Source of the DNA: Rotaria sp. Silwood1 | Lineage: Eukaryota; Rotifera; Eurotatoria; Philodinida; Philodinidae | NCBI GenBank assembly: GCA_905250075.1 | Contig: CAJNOP010000010.1 | Location: 4,069,371 to 4,133,370 of the forward strand | Direction of reading: 5' to 3' | DNA length: 64,000 nt | In this document: piece after piece, positions 26,650 to 38,884 of the stretch | Position numbering within the stretch: the stretch's first letter is position 1 | Layout of the letters: each line of letters begins with the position of its first letter | The notes under the pieces: generated by a model | What the model saw: the letters and a program-made list of their open reading frames with translations, nothing else | What the model was told of the DNA's origin: nothing | The model's database searches: none | Translations under genes and position numbers: made by a program

Positions 26650-27786
26650 CATAAAATCAATTTTGGTTCAAGATCTGCTCAATTACCGCTTGAAATATAA
26701 TTAAAATTGATCATTTCCTCTTTTGCAAAGAGAAAGTATAAGTAGAAGTTTTGGATAATAGTACCTCTGGATTAAATATGATGAATAAAAAAGTTAACTT
26801 TTGTTTTTGAAAATATTGTTCTATGTTTGAAGTTCTTTGCACTTTGTCTTTATTTTTATTTACTTAACATGTTCTTAGATCAAAATCAGATTCTTATGCA
26901 TTCCTTTTGTTTTCAAGATGGCACTACTGCTCAATTCAATTCTATACCATTCAGTTTTCTTAATTTAAAATTATCACAAACAGCCGACTATCTTGTTGCA
27001 GAATCATGAATCTTCACAGTTTTTATTTTATAGATATCCCAGGTGAAGATAAATGAGAGTTAACACAAAATACTTTGTATCTTGTATCGTAGTTTCAGTG
27101 AAACAATTCATGGTATTGAATTCGATGATATTCCTGCCTTTGTAGCAAACGTTATACCAATTGTTTTTGATATGTCATTGAATTTCCTCCTAAAACTTTT
27201 TAATATTATTAAAGTAAAATAAAGAATAATATAAATGATATTTATTTATCTTCTTTTTCTTAGTTTGCAGTTATATTCACTAGTGTACTAAAAAAATTAG
27301 ACACAAGTGGTCTTGTTCTTGTTATAGTACGAGAAGATCTTTTTGAAAAGAAAACTATAAATAAGTCAATATCAATCATATTTTATTATAAAATTCAAGT
27401 TCCTATTGAATCAGTGTATTATACACCACTAACATTTGCGCATTGATTGAATAAAATGACAAAATGATCTCAAGGTAATGAATCAGCTATCAGATAAAAA
27501 TTCTACTCTGATTTATGCAAGAATCGATCGATCTAATGGCTTTTATTGATAGACGATCGATAGAAAATATTGTAATCATGTAAATATTCCTTTAAATTAT
27601 GTCACAAATAGTCTACTAAATGAACGACTTGAATCATTATTTATTAATGAAATAATTAAATCAAATATGATTGAATTAACAGGTCACCATAATTTATATA
27701 GTATTCACGTAAGTCTTTATAATGGTATTTATTTAGAAGAAAAAACTGCACTTGTTAAATTTATGCACCTATTTAAAAAAAAATAA
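26650..27786 (+). pseudogene. Phosphoserine aminotransferase (SerC/PSAT1) pseudogene
   Basis: Fragments of a phosphoserine aminotransferase, the PLP enzyme of serine synthesis, run in the correct order along the plus strand. An N-terminal block INFGSRSAQLPLEI begins at 26655. A block DGTTAQFNSIPF, equal to the family's GGGT-x-QF region, and TADYLVAES lie near 26915-27005. ETIHGIEFDDIPAF and VFDMSLNFL lie near 27103-27190. The PLP-lysine region VLKKLDTSGLVLVIVRED follows an intron at 27214-27263 that still has GT-AG ends and the usual 50-bp length. The C-terminal blocks ARIDRSNGFY and HVNIPLNYVTN follow (27520-27640), then a GHHNLYSIHVSLYNG block near 27680-27730. Stop codons and frameshifts break it throughout. 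Keeping an intron means it is a decayed gene copy, not a retroposed one. The lysine aligned with the PLP site seems kept, but neighbouring residues are changed. Confidence 0.8.
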
Positions 27787-29414
27787 TAGTTAAGTCAAGA
27801 GAAAACAAACAAATGTTAGTTTTTATGCAGTTTTTATTTAAAAAAAAAACAACTAAAAACTTAAATGGTACAATGTAAAAATAATTTCTTAAAAATAAGA
27901 TATTGATTTCTTCCTATATCGACTAGTATCAGTTGATGCATCATTATTGAGTCTTCAGAAAAATTGAACGCAACGTATCATATATAAATTTCTGATTTGT
28001 CTTATTTCTTCTGTAAGAACGTAATTTGAAGTACGAATCCCTGGCAGTAAATATCAAAATTCTAAATAAAGAATCAAATTTGATAGAAGTAAATAATTTC
28101 TTGAATCAATGAAGTCCCATAAGAAGAAGCATGAGTTGCATTCGTATATCGTTTTATTTTTCTATTTAAAATTTGACTCTTTGGGATATGGTTACAAATA
28201 ATGCTAATATGCATGCTGTAAATCTAATAATTAAATTAGATGTATTTTTGAATTTATAAAAATTTATTCTAGACTTTTGTAAAGATACTGTAGATACGTT
28301 ACTGAATTATAGTTCATAATTTACTTAGTTGTTTCATTTGTTCTTAGAAGTAATTTTAGTTTTCCATTTTCAGTTTGTTATAAATGATTACGAATAGTCT
28401 TACAAAATGAATATTTTGACAGGATCAGATCAAAATAACCTAACATAAGCTTTCTTTAATACAGACATAAACAGAATCCATAGAAGATTACAATCATATT
28501 CATTTCCAATTTCATGATATATTCTATTCAGCAAACTCATTATTCATATTATTAAAACAAAAAAGAATTAACAACATTGCTTATATTTTTAAAGCTTCTT
28601 ATTGATAAATCTGACAGATATTCTCATTTGAGCTAAAAAAAAAGAAGATTTCAATCGTACTTTGTCTAACACTTTAACTAATTTTTATTTTCTCATATAA
28701 ATATTCCATATATTGACTTCTGACTAGGCTTTTTTTTTAATAGAAATACTATGAAACTTACTTTTATCTACATCAACAGCTTTCATTCTCTTCAAACGTT
28801 ACGCCTATGCATTGTATTGAAGAATAACAAAAGGACCGTTGTTACCTTAGTAACAGCACAATTCATGTTTGAAAGCAAAAGAAGAACGAACAAATACTAC
28901 AGTAGTGTGAACTCCTTTTTTTTCTAAAGTAGATAAATACTTGTAAATCGATCTAATTCCTTGTTGATTAGTTAGTTGTCAAGTAAATATATATGATGAG
29001 AAAAAAAAAATGAAACCATATTGACTGACTAAAAGGTGTTAAAATTTAAACTGAACGCTAAAATATTTTTCAAACAGATGAACTTGTTATTATTCTTCTG
29101 GAAGCAAAGCAACTTTCTTGTTATGTTTATATGAGTGAAGTACTCGAACGTTTTTTTTTCTTCACATCTTTCTTCTTCTCTTCTGCAATGATTTTTTTTT
29201 TATAGATTTTCACTTGTCTCAATTGAAAAAGAAAATATAACATACGCAGCATTTTTAAAGCTTCAAACACTCAAACATTAACATTCAAAATAAAAAAAAA
29301 TCATTTGCTATTTTGTTTATATATATATATGTATATATAAATATACATGCTATAGATTATGAATGGTAATCTTTTAGTCGAAAATTTTAATTACCGGTGA
29401 TATCATTAACTTCA
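27787..29414. other. Intergenic, no gene seen
   Basis: AT-rich sequence with A/T homopolymers and a TA-rich tract near 29320-29350. No coding exon supported. Confidence 0.5.
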
Positions 29415-32343
29415 ATGGAAAGTAAGAGAGATATTGAAAATTATTAAAATTTAACTTATTTAATATTGTGTTCTTTTTTTTTTTAAAGAGTATAGAATAC
29501 TTGGTAAAAAAGGTGAGGGTACCTTTTCCGAAGTATTAAAATGTCAAAATGTACGTGATGGAACATTTTGGGCAGCTAAAAAAATGAAACAATTATATAA
29601 AAGGTAAAAGAATCAGATATTTAGAGACTTTTTTTTGTATTAATTTTTCATCTTTTGTTTTTTTTTAAGCATGGATGAAATTCATCAAATACGTGAAATT
29701 CGTGTCCTTAAACAACTTAATGGTCATCCGAATATAATTTTTTTACGTGAAATTATCTTGTAAATCAACTTGTTTTCTTTTTGTTTGATTTGTAAACATG
29801 ACGTTTTTAATTAATATTTATTAGTGATAAACGAACTGGCACACTTTGTTTAATATTTGAATTAATGACTATGAATTTATATGAATATATTCGTGGTCGA
29901 CAACGATTACTACCAAGTGAAACTGTATGCAAATTTATGTATCAATTACTGAAAGCTCTAGAATATCTCCATAAGTAATAGAAAAAAATTTAAAAAAATT
30001 AATTTTAAATAAGAAATAATTTCTTTTTTTTAATATAAACATTCATTTTTTCATAGAGATGTAAGTTTTAAAAAAAAATGAATATTAGACGAACATTTCT
30101 GTATTTGTATGATTAGGTTAAACCAGAAAATATTCTTATTAAAGATGATATTTTAAAATTAGCTGATTTTGGATCTTGTCGACAAACTTTATCAAAACAA
30201 CCATTTACTGAATACATCTCTACTCGATGGTAATTTATATAAATTGTTGTATTCTATCAATTTTTTGGGACACATTTCTTCATTATCCTTGGATTAGATC
30301 CTTCAGAAATGCAATAAAGAAGTAACTTAACAAAACGTTATGGATATATGATCTGTAATCATATATCTACACCTATCTCGGCCTGTGAAGGAAGCACAGA
30401 GTACATTTTTCACATACTAGACCGATATTTGACTTTCTTGCTCAGAATTGATTGAGTATGATTCAGAAACGTTTTTTTTTTCACGCAAAAAAATTTTAAT
30501 GAAAAATGCCTGAGGGGAATCCTTGCCCTCATTTTTTCGAGAAAATTTTTTTCTTCAAACTTGTTTTGCCTTAATATCGTTCAAAGCAGTTTAATATAAT
30601 GATTCAGAATAGACTATTTTTTGTCGATTAAGTGTTTTCTTTTTTCAAACCCAAAAAGAACTGAAAAATCTAGCTTTTTTGGAAACTCATTATGCAGTTC
30701 AGGAATGCTTACTCGAGCAGGAATTAGAGACCGTATGTAAAACAACATTTTAACGAAAGTTGGAAAAGTTAAGAGACTGGATTGCTCATTTTGTGAGACT
30801 AAACGTTCGGACGATACTGTAGAAAAAAATCTTTTTTTACCGCTGTATAGGGCTGAATTTGCTGATTCAGACAAAATATTTAGTTTATTTATCGAACAGT
30901 TTAATTTTATCAAATATCAGTTTTCCTCAGTGATACGACCCGTACTTGAAAACTTTTTTCAGATTGTGTTCCACAAAATTATATCTATTTTATTATATTT
31001 TATTTTAAATAGGTATCGAGCACCTGAATGTTTATTAACAGATGGATATTATCGAAATCAAATGGATATTTGGTCTGCTGGTAAATATTAGACGCTAGTC
31101 TATTTGTTTAAAAAAAAAATTTTTTTTATTCAATGTAAAGGTTGTGTTATGTTTGAAATAATAACGCTTCGACCTCTTTTTCCTGGCAGTAATGAATTAG
31201 ATCAAATTAATAAAATTCATGATGTATTAGGTACACCACCAGCTAGCACATTAGATAAATTTCAACAGTAAGTTTTTTATATAACTTTTGATTTGTCGTG
31301 GAATCTTCTAACACAAATGCGTATACATAGTTATATTTTACGTGTAAAAATTTGCACATTTCTAAAACTATCGAGCGTTGAAACAGGTTTGAAAGAGGAC
31401 CAATAATTCTCAGTGCTGATTTTCGAAACGATGCTCAATATACGAAATCGCTTTATTTGTTTTCTTTTATGGCAAATAAATGAAGAAAATTTTTAGTCGA
31501 AATTCCGCAGTCGATTTCAATTTCCCTTCTCGTCGTGGTACGGGTATTGCTCGTCATCTCACACATTGTTCATCAGATACAATCGATTTAATTAATCAAT
31601 TATGTGTATATGATCCAGATCATCGTATATCAGCAGCTCAAGCTCTTCATCATCTATATTTTGATGCGATACGGTAAGAAAAATAAAATGATTTAACAAG
31701 AAAAAGAAATATTTAATTTTTCGTAATAGAAATCAAGAAAATGAACAAATGAAAGAACAAGGTGGTAGTCTATGGAATGCAGCTCTTCGAGTAACAAAAA
31801 CAAGTGAAGATCGTTATATCCGATCCGATTCAAGTAGTAGTGGATCAAGTGTTGATGAAACAAGTACATCACCAAGATCAAATATATATAATTCATCTAC
31901 AGGACATCAACAAACTCTTAAACCTGATTTTAGAGGAGTATTTATTTTCCTTTATTTTCCTCTTTTATTAATTAATCAATTCATTTTATTTTATTCAGAT
32001 TCTTTATCCTCCGCCAAAAGCTCAATCATTGGTTGATACTCGAATTCAGGGCCAATCAATAAAAAAACCTATGCAACATAAATATAACACAAAAACAAAA
32101 ACAAAATCTACAATTTCAAATCATCATTATTCTCAACAAAATCAAACTCAACCTTATTATAGTAGTTTCTCGACAGTAGGAACAGACGGTTTACCTCATC
32201 GCTCACCTACAAATATGCAAACAAATAAAAATGGTCCAATGCCTTTTTTACCACGAATATCGGGTGCTTCAGCATTTTCAAATTATTCTACCACTACTGG
32301 AAATTCTGCGTCGATAACTAACAAAGTAAAACGAACTAAATAA
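29415..32343 (+). CDS. MOK: MOK-type (RAGE-1) serine/threonine kinase
   Basis: Eleven exons are predicted: 29415-29421, 29489-29603, 29670-29759, 29825-29974, 30057-30060, 30117-30229, 31013-31080, 31141-31267, 31497-31673, 31730-31937 and 31999-32343, giving 467 residues in full phase. Kinase landmarks: glycine loop [11 protein letters not shown] (8-18), Lys33 in AAKKMK, Asp122 of the catalytic loop followed by VKPEN, DFG at 139-141, activation motif TEY at 153-155 and [26 protein letters not shown] and LTDGYY follow vertebrate MOK closely, so MOK is favoured over ICK/MAK, which have TDY. This family acts in or near cilia and belongs to the RCK/MAK group. The first coding exon is only 7 nt and the fifth 4 nt as modelled. 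In that model six residues including the His and Arg of HRD are lost, because the expected acceptor reads AA instead of AG (see findings). Intron 6 is 783 bp. The C-terminal tail of about 150 residues is Ser/Thr/Gln-rich without a known domain. Confidence 0.85.
30230..31012. other. Long intron of the MOK gene
   Basis: At 783 bp this intron is more than ten times the usual length here. It contains an imperfect hairpin around 30501-30538 (TGAGGG at 30511 pairing with CCCTCA at 30526) and a reverse-strand open frame of 99 codons at 30614-30913 that resembles no family I know. An inserted sequence is possible but no target duplication or transposase was found. Confidence 0.4.
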
Positions 32344-33970
32344 GAATATTAAAAAAAGAACAAAAAAAGATTTTTTTTTTTTTTGATGGATGAGTAAAGA
32401 GACATTGAAATGGAATATTTGTCATTGTGAAACATAATATGTTTGATCCGAATATGAGACTTCAGACTTTACAAGAGTTATTCGAAATATAGGCAATATC
32501 AAACTTATGCAGTTATTTGATTTTTTTTTATATTAGCATTTCAAGTGATATTGAAGTACATGAAAAGATCCAAATCAAGGATTTCTGGTTCAGCTCAAAT
32601 ATGTAAAACTATATATGGTGAAATCGAGATTAAATGTTTGACTACTAAAATTTAGAATAGAAATAGAGATTACTAAAATCAGAAGATACAATGATTTTTT
32701 TTTCTAAAGTTCGATTATGGTAAACTTTGCAACTGTAATGTGTAATATGATAAATATTTTGTCAGCGAGATTATCAGCTGACTGAGCTCTACAAAGGCAC
32801 ATATCATAACAAACACTGCTGTTCAGACTATTGATCTATAGTATTGTCTTGCACAAAAGATTGATGGCCAACAATTTAAATTCAGAAATATTTAATAAAT
32901 ATTTAACTGTATTACGTAAATTTGATTAAGACTCAAATTTGTATAAATTTCTAACATGCTCTGATATTGTTTTTCTACTTATCTAAATAGTAATAACCTT
33001 TTTGATTAAAAATGTGGGAGATCAGATCTAGGAAAGTTGATTTTCTACCAGTGTTGTTCGCTATATTTCATTGGAACTAAAAACGTAAATTGATATGATG
33101 CATCTAGTTGCATTATTCATGACAACAGAAAAATAATAAAGATAAACTTTTGAACATGAATCACGTGTGTAGTTTAGAAAGTTTCTTAAATCATTTTATC
33201 TGGAATTTTGATTTGAATATATATATCATATTCTTTCTCATGATTTTAGAACAACTATCCAGGAAAGAATGTTCTTGGTTATTATCCAATAATAGCTTAC
33301 CGATCATACAAGAAATAACTTTCAAAACAAATAATTTCTTGCATGCTGCTCATATCTTCGCTGTTTGTATCAAGCATTGTATATTTACATTTCATGCACT
33401 TTTTTAGTTCTCACTTGCTGTTGTTATTTGACTTCTAATTGATCATATTATATATATAAAAACCAGCAATTTAGAAAAAATAAAAGCTATCTATTTATCA
33501 TAATAATTCTTTTATTTATTAGAAACACAAAAAAAACATATGCGAATATTCATCATGATTGTGCTATTTTGGGAAGCTTGATCGAATCACTTTTACAAAT
33601 GTATTTGTAACACTAATTATTCTCTGTATTTTTTCAGTATATCACTATTCTCTGACTAATATGGTTGGGTGAAGAATTTCAATAGAATCAATATACCCGT
33701 ATTGTATGGGAACAACGACAATTTTTGTTAATTTTTTCAAGTGTGAACAGAACTGCATGTTTAACCAAAAACAAAGTGTACATAATGAATTAATGTCAAT
33801 TTTTAATTTGGATTCTCTTTCTTTCGGTATAGTCAACCAATAATTGACATTGTTTATTGAAGATCTAGAAAAGATCGAACATAAAGCACTGTTCAATCAA
33901 TCTGTAACCAAGACAGCACATTAGCGTAGTCTTTGTTTCAGTAAATCTAATTCTTATATTAAATTAAATA
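32344..33970. other. Intergenic, no gene seen
   Basis: MOK 3' UTR followed by AT-rich DNA. Short open frames at 33150-33407 (+) and 33645-33896 (-) have no recognisable content. Confidence 0.5.
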
Positions 33971-33971
33971 T

Positions 33972-34590
33972 ATTGCTAGTGTCAACTATTATCCATTTCA
34001 AAATAAAAGAACGGTGAGTATTTTCAGAATAGCTTCTGATAGGAACAAGATACAAATCTACTATTTTCATCGTTTTAACAATAAGATGAAACTGCATCGA
34101 ATCATATATATCAGCTTTTTCTGACAAGTTTTCTCAGTGTCTGCCATCAAGTGTATTAAATACAAAACAATATATAATGTAACAGCTTTAGTATTTTTAT
34201 TTTCATAAGAGCACTAAAATGGCTAACTGAAAGTCTATAAATTGTGTCAGTTTGATTTTGTAAGGTTTAGTCAATCTTGAATTATAAACATTTTAATATG
34301 TGTTATCGGCAGATATTTCACAAAAATTGACTTTTTTTCTAATTCTTTGACGCAAAATCCTCCTCAAAAGTCTATTTAATAGCCTCGGTTTTTTAAAAAA
34401 CTTTACAAGAGCTCCTGAGAAAACTTTATAGAAAGATTTGGTCTAAATGATTCGATGCAATTTCATCTCCACTTTTAAGAGGTGAAAACTGCAGATCTCT
34501 ATCTTGTTCCTATCATAAACTATTCCAAAAAGACTCAACCTTCCTTTTTATTGTGAAATAAATAATAGTTTGAATCATTAGCTAATTTTT
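33972..34590. repeat. Long imperfect inverted repeat (foldback or MITE-like)
   Basis: About 180 bases at 33972-34150 match, in reverse complement, 34405-34590. Shared blocks include ATGATTCGATGCA followed by TTTCATCT, and TATCTTGTTCCTATCA, and the match continues outward to an AATAATAGTT block near the ends. The roughly 250-bp centre pairs only weakly. No coding sequence lies inside. The structure fits a decayed foldback or non-autonomous DNA element, or a hairpin-forming inverted duplication. Confidence 0.65.
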
Positions 34591-35330
34591 CTCCGATTAG
34601 ACGGGCTTGAATATGTATTTGAAATTCGTTAAAGTTTTCCACAAGAAAGATATCGATTATGTAACTTAGTGACAGCTAATAACTTCTACTCGTATAAGAA
34701 TGAAATCAATTGAAACTTCAGCATATCATTCAGTCAACTAGCAAAGGAACTTTTCTTTATGTGGTTCAAAACATAGTTTTATTTTATTAATTTTTCTTCG
34801 TATATAGAATGGGTATGTCAATTTACAATAAAAGATTTTCTTAATGAAAGTTCTTAGTGAATATAAATATATTCTAAAAATTCTAAAAGATCAATCATTT
34901 CAATTAGAATAACCAGCTTCATTAAGATGTACAATCGATATACTCGAACCTATTTATTAATAGAATATTCATTAGAGATGTGTGATTTTAACAATAGGTA
35001 AAAATAATGAATAGATACAAGCATGAATTTTATCAGTAATAATAGCAAGTTTTTTTTTTGAGTAACACACTTAAATTGAAATGTCTATTACAATTTTTGT
35101 AGTAAAGCAACAAACTTTATTGAATATAATGAAAAACAGTACTTAATTATAAATAAAATAACATACTATATTTGTCTTCCTTGAGAACTCCGATCTATAC
35201 TTCTATCATGAAGACCATCATTATCAAGAGAGTGTGGGTGTACCTAAATCCACATCCACTCTAAAACAAAACTTCCAGAAAAGTATGTCGAAAGAGAAAT
35301 ATAAAAAGAACAAAAAAGCAAAAATAAAAA
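34591..35330. other. Intergenic, no gene seen
   Basis: AT-rich sequence between the inverted repeat and the truncated 3' end of the ADP-ribosyltransferase relic. Nothing supported. Confidence 0.5.
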
Positions 35331-36598
35331 TTTTCTCTCAAGGATGAGTTTTTCAACTTGATTGAAATGATCCATTGTCAGCATCAGATCACCCAATCGC
35401 TGCCATCTTGCGGATCCACGGAGTTCGCTTCGTATGTGTTTGGTGAGAGTAGCTAGTTGTAGATCATTATCGTCTGCAAGTATCAACTGAACTTCCTAAA
35501 AACGACTGTTACTGGTTGTCTGTGTAATTTCACCGACATGAAAAACAGTGTGCATTGAGAAGAGTATGTCTTGTTCTTCCGTGAAATAACTCACGTTCTG
35601 GGTGGAGGCGAACTAAATTGATGTGACGGTGGGATCAATGGATATTAGCCAGACGATACCCACCATGTCGTTTGCTGTTGCAGGACCTTCTGTGTAGCAA
35701 AGGGCAATATATCGATCACGACTTGTGGGTAAAAAATGGTTAAAGGATATCAGACCACCTTTTGTTTACTGAAGTTTTTGAAAGTCATTGGTAGATAAGC
35801 CTTGACCTTGGTAAACAATAAATGGCTTTCTCTGAAAACTCCTGACTTGTTCTTTGTGTAACTCTTTAAGTTGACAATGAAGATCATGAATAAAGAAGCC
35901 TATTTTGAGAATTGTTTGAGACTCTAGTGTTCGAAGAGACCAGTTAAGCATCTCGGAGAGAAACGTTTCTCGAGTGTACCACCAAATTGATGATTGTGGA
36001 CAATAATCAGGTTCGAATTCATCGATACACTTCAATACAGCGGCATTGTTGGGATATTCGTTGCGCCAGAACTGAACAAAATCCTTGATTTCTAGTTCGC
36101 TACGATCTATTTCAAGGAGACTTTCCTTAATTAGCTGAGTATACATAAATGAAGGTTCCAATTGATCTTGATCTAGGCTGAAACTTTCTCCATTCACATC
36201 TACAAAGCTTACTGAGATGTCATCTTGATTGTGTTATTTGATGGCCGTTTGTAATGCTTTACAGATAGGTGTGAGTTCCGTATACACGCTCTCAATTTTG
36301 CTTGAAATTTTCCTCAAATCATCGCGTCGAGCTTTGTTTCAAGAAAGGATGTAAATGCTATCAAGATGAGAGGTGTCATGGATGAGAGGTACGATTTGTT
36401 GTCTTCTAGCACCCGATACAATGAGAAACGCCATTCTATCATCGATTTCAATGGGGAAGTCGATACATTCATCGCATCGTATGAAAGTATGAATGTCGTT
36501 AGCTACGCTTTGCAGTTGTGTCAAAATGCTTTGATATTCTTTATCAGTTTGATCAATATTGGCATCCAACCATGTTAAGACGAAGTTTTGTATAATTT
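35331..36598 (-). pseudogene. Bdelloid-type ADP-ribosyltransferase/TPR family pseudogene
   Basis: A single reverse frame of about 420 codons follows, from end to end, a family I know from bdelloid genomes as NAD-arginine ADP-ribosyltransferase with a C-terminal TPR array. The N-terminal region has VLTWLDANID, IPLIHD-type LIHDTSHLDSIYI and SFMYTQLIKESLLEI. The transferase region has SSIWWYTRETFLSEMLNWSLR, VYQGQGL, SFNHFLPTSRD and EEQDILFSMHTVF. Five in-frame stop codons interrupt it (36339-36341, 36234-36236, 35766-35768, 35613-35615, 35496-35498), yet no frameshift is needed. All three parts of the R-S-E catalytic signature look worn: Gln stands where YRG has Arg, Pro interrupts the STS-like block, and Asp stands in the last position of the E-x-E block. 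Homology stops near 35331 after the first TPR helix, so the repeat array is missing. Family assignment is from memory; pseudogene status is seen directly. Confidence 0.8.
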
Positions 36599-38880
36599 AC
36601 TGTTTTGGCTGGATGATATCCGCTCATTCTGATGTTGTTGTTACGAAGACTCTGGGTGATGTAGGCATAGGCTGTTTTGATTTATATACATTCATATTGT
36701 TATGATTGATAAATGAATCGTCAATCGATAATTATGAATAACTATTTTGTCATTTAGGCAGACACTACTCCTTTTATTTATATCATCATTGATTCACTTT
36801 TTTTTCGTTTTTTTTCTATTACGTTAGAGGTATCATATGTTTTTGATAACTATTAAGGACGAACCCGCCTTGTTTCTGCTGAAAATATTATGATAACGAA
36901 CAAGAGATACACAGAGAGAGAGAGAGTGAACAAAAATATTTATTTTCTGAGCGTCAGAACGAATTAAAAGAAAAAAGCTAACAGCATCATTTTTTGTATT
37001 GCTATTCTTCCGTATTTTCTCTTTTTTTCGTCTGCGCAATGACTTTATTAACAATGCATGGGATATACTTTCTTCTTCCATAAACTTCGCAAGAAAAACA
37101 TTATTCATCATTGATTTTTCGTTTTGTATTAGATTTCTATCGAAGCATTCACATTTGATACGGCAAGAACGAAAAAAAAGTATCGTTACTTCGAGTTTTT
37201 TTAATTGCTCAGGGAAGCGACTAGTGAACGTAACATTTCACTTCCTTCCTTTTTTCTTCTCAATATCACTACTTGCTTATGGTGTTGAGCTGAACGAGGT
37301 GTGCTTCTCGTTCGCTTCTCTTGTATAAGTACCCACTAAGACTGTGTTCCTGGTGATATTAACACGACCGGGTAACAATAATCAAGATCCAGAAATTGAC
37401 GATTTAAGAAAATGAGAGGTAATTCAAGGAAACTCAATGAGAACAAGAAATTCAACACAATCAATACGTGAAGATACATGCGACAACATTGTGATCATGT
37501 TATACTAGGTATCTGTTGGCACAAGCAGTTTTTAATGAGATATTGTGCAATCTAACTGGAAGCAATTCATACGTCGCTCTCATTCGCATTCGGTTGTAAA
37601 GATCAAATATTACTTATATGTTTCTGATTTACTGAATTCTTTTAGCTCGTGCTAATATTGATCAATAGTTTTTAACGTTATACATGCCACTTTACTCTCT
37701 TGTCATGGATAGAACTACTTGAACTCTGTTCTATTTTCTTGAATTCTATGATAGTTTGAAGTAACATATTTTAAAGTTCTATATACATGTTGAAGTTTTT
37801 GAATGTTTTTGAATAGTTGATATATGAATCGTGAATATGTCTTTATATTCTATCGTAGAAATGTGCAAGAAGGTTACTTGATACTGTTTTAAAATATGTA
37901 ATATTTAATAAAGAATAATTGGACGTTTTCTTACCGATATTGAATCCTTAAATTTTATAGTAGACAATGGTTTCTAGCGTTACTATGCAGTATTTTCGTT
38001 TGGCTGACGGTTCTTGAATCGTAGTCATCTAAGAACAAAACGGTTAATATCATTCCGAATTTTTTTCACTTCGCCAGATGTATGCTAGTAGAATGAAAGA
38101 CAACAAAAGAATTTTATTGTTTTTAATAACTAATTTCCTTTCATTCACTTCTTTTTTATCGTATTCATTCATCGAAATGAGACTTTATGACCTTTTCATA
38201 GTCTTGTTTTATTTATCAAAATTTCTAATTATGTTTCATAAAAAATTTCAATTCTATCACTATAATTTTCATCGTAGCAGTTTATGTGTGTTTTCAAAAT
38301 TGATGATCCTATATGCAAATAAAACCATTCGACTTTTGCTACTGAATTAGAATAAACTTAAATACAATTTCATGTCTTGTGTGTCCAAGTCATAGATGTT
38401 GTCATCACGAAATCCACCTAACGATGGTAGAAACATCCAAAGTTTGTCAAAAACTCGTATTAAATCAATATATGAATTGAATAAAATGGATTTATCAATT
38501 GAAAAAAGTGATGCTGACTACTAGTACATATAATGCATACATTCCAAATATATGAAAATAAAAACCCAAGGTAAGTTTTCAAAAGTAGTTTTTCAAAAAT
38601 TCAAATGCTTTATTATACTCTAGTTTATGCTGTATTGTTTTAATTTGAATATACTCAATAAAACGTTGAATAATCAATTCATATTGAATTTCATAATTCA
38701 TAGTCTAAAACTCAATTATAAAAATGATAAATCAGAGTTCACTATTTTTTCTAGGCATCATTCATGGCCATAAAAAAGGCGGACACAAATTTTTACAAAT
38801 GTCAAGAAAAAAAATAGGATATTAAAAAAGAAAAATTCATTTACATGATATGCACAGAATTCAGTCGATCAAGATCAATA
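36599..38880. other. Intergenic, no gene seen
   Basis: AT-rich DNA with short unremarkable frames on both strands. A GA repeat lies around 36912-36927. No supported exon. Confidence 0.5.
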
Positions 38881-38884
38881 TATC

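Noticed and set aside
30614-30913. 99-codon reverse frame in the long MOK intron
   Set aside because: No recognisable domain; noted only as part of the long intron.
38078-38350. 90-codon hydrophobic forward frame
   Set aside because: Phe/Leu/Ser-rich content expected from AT-rich DNA; no matching neighbours or motif.
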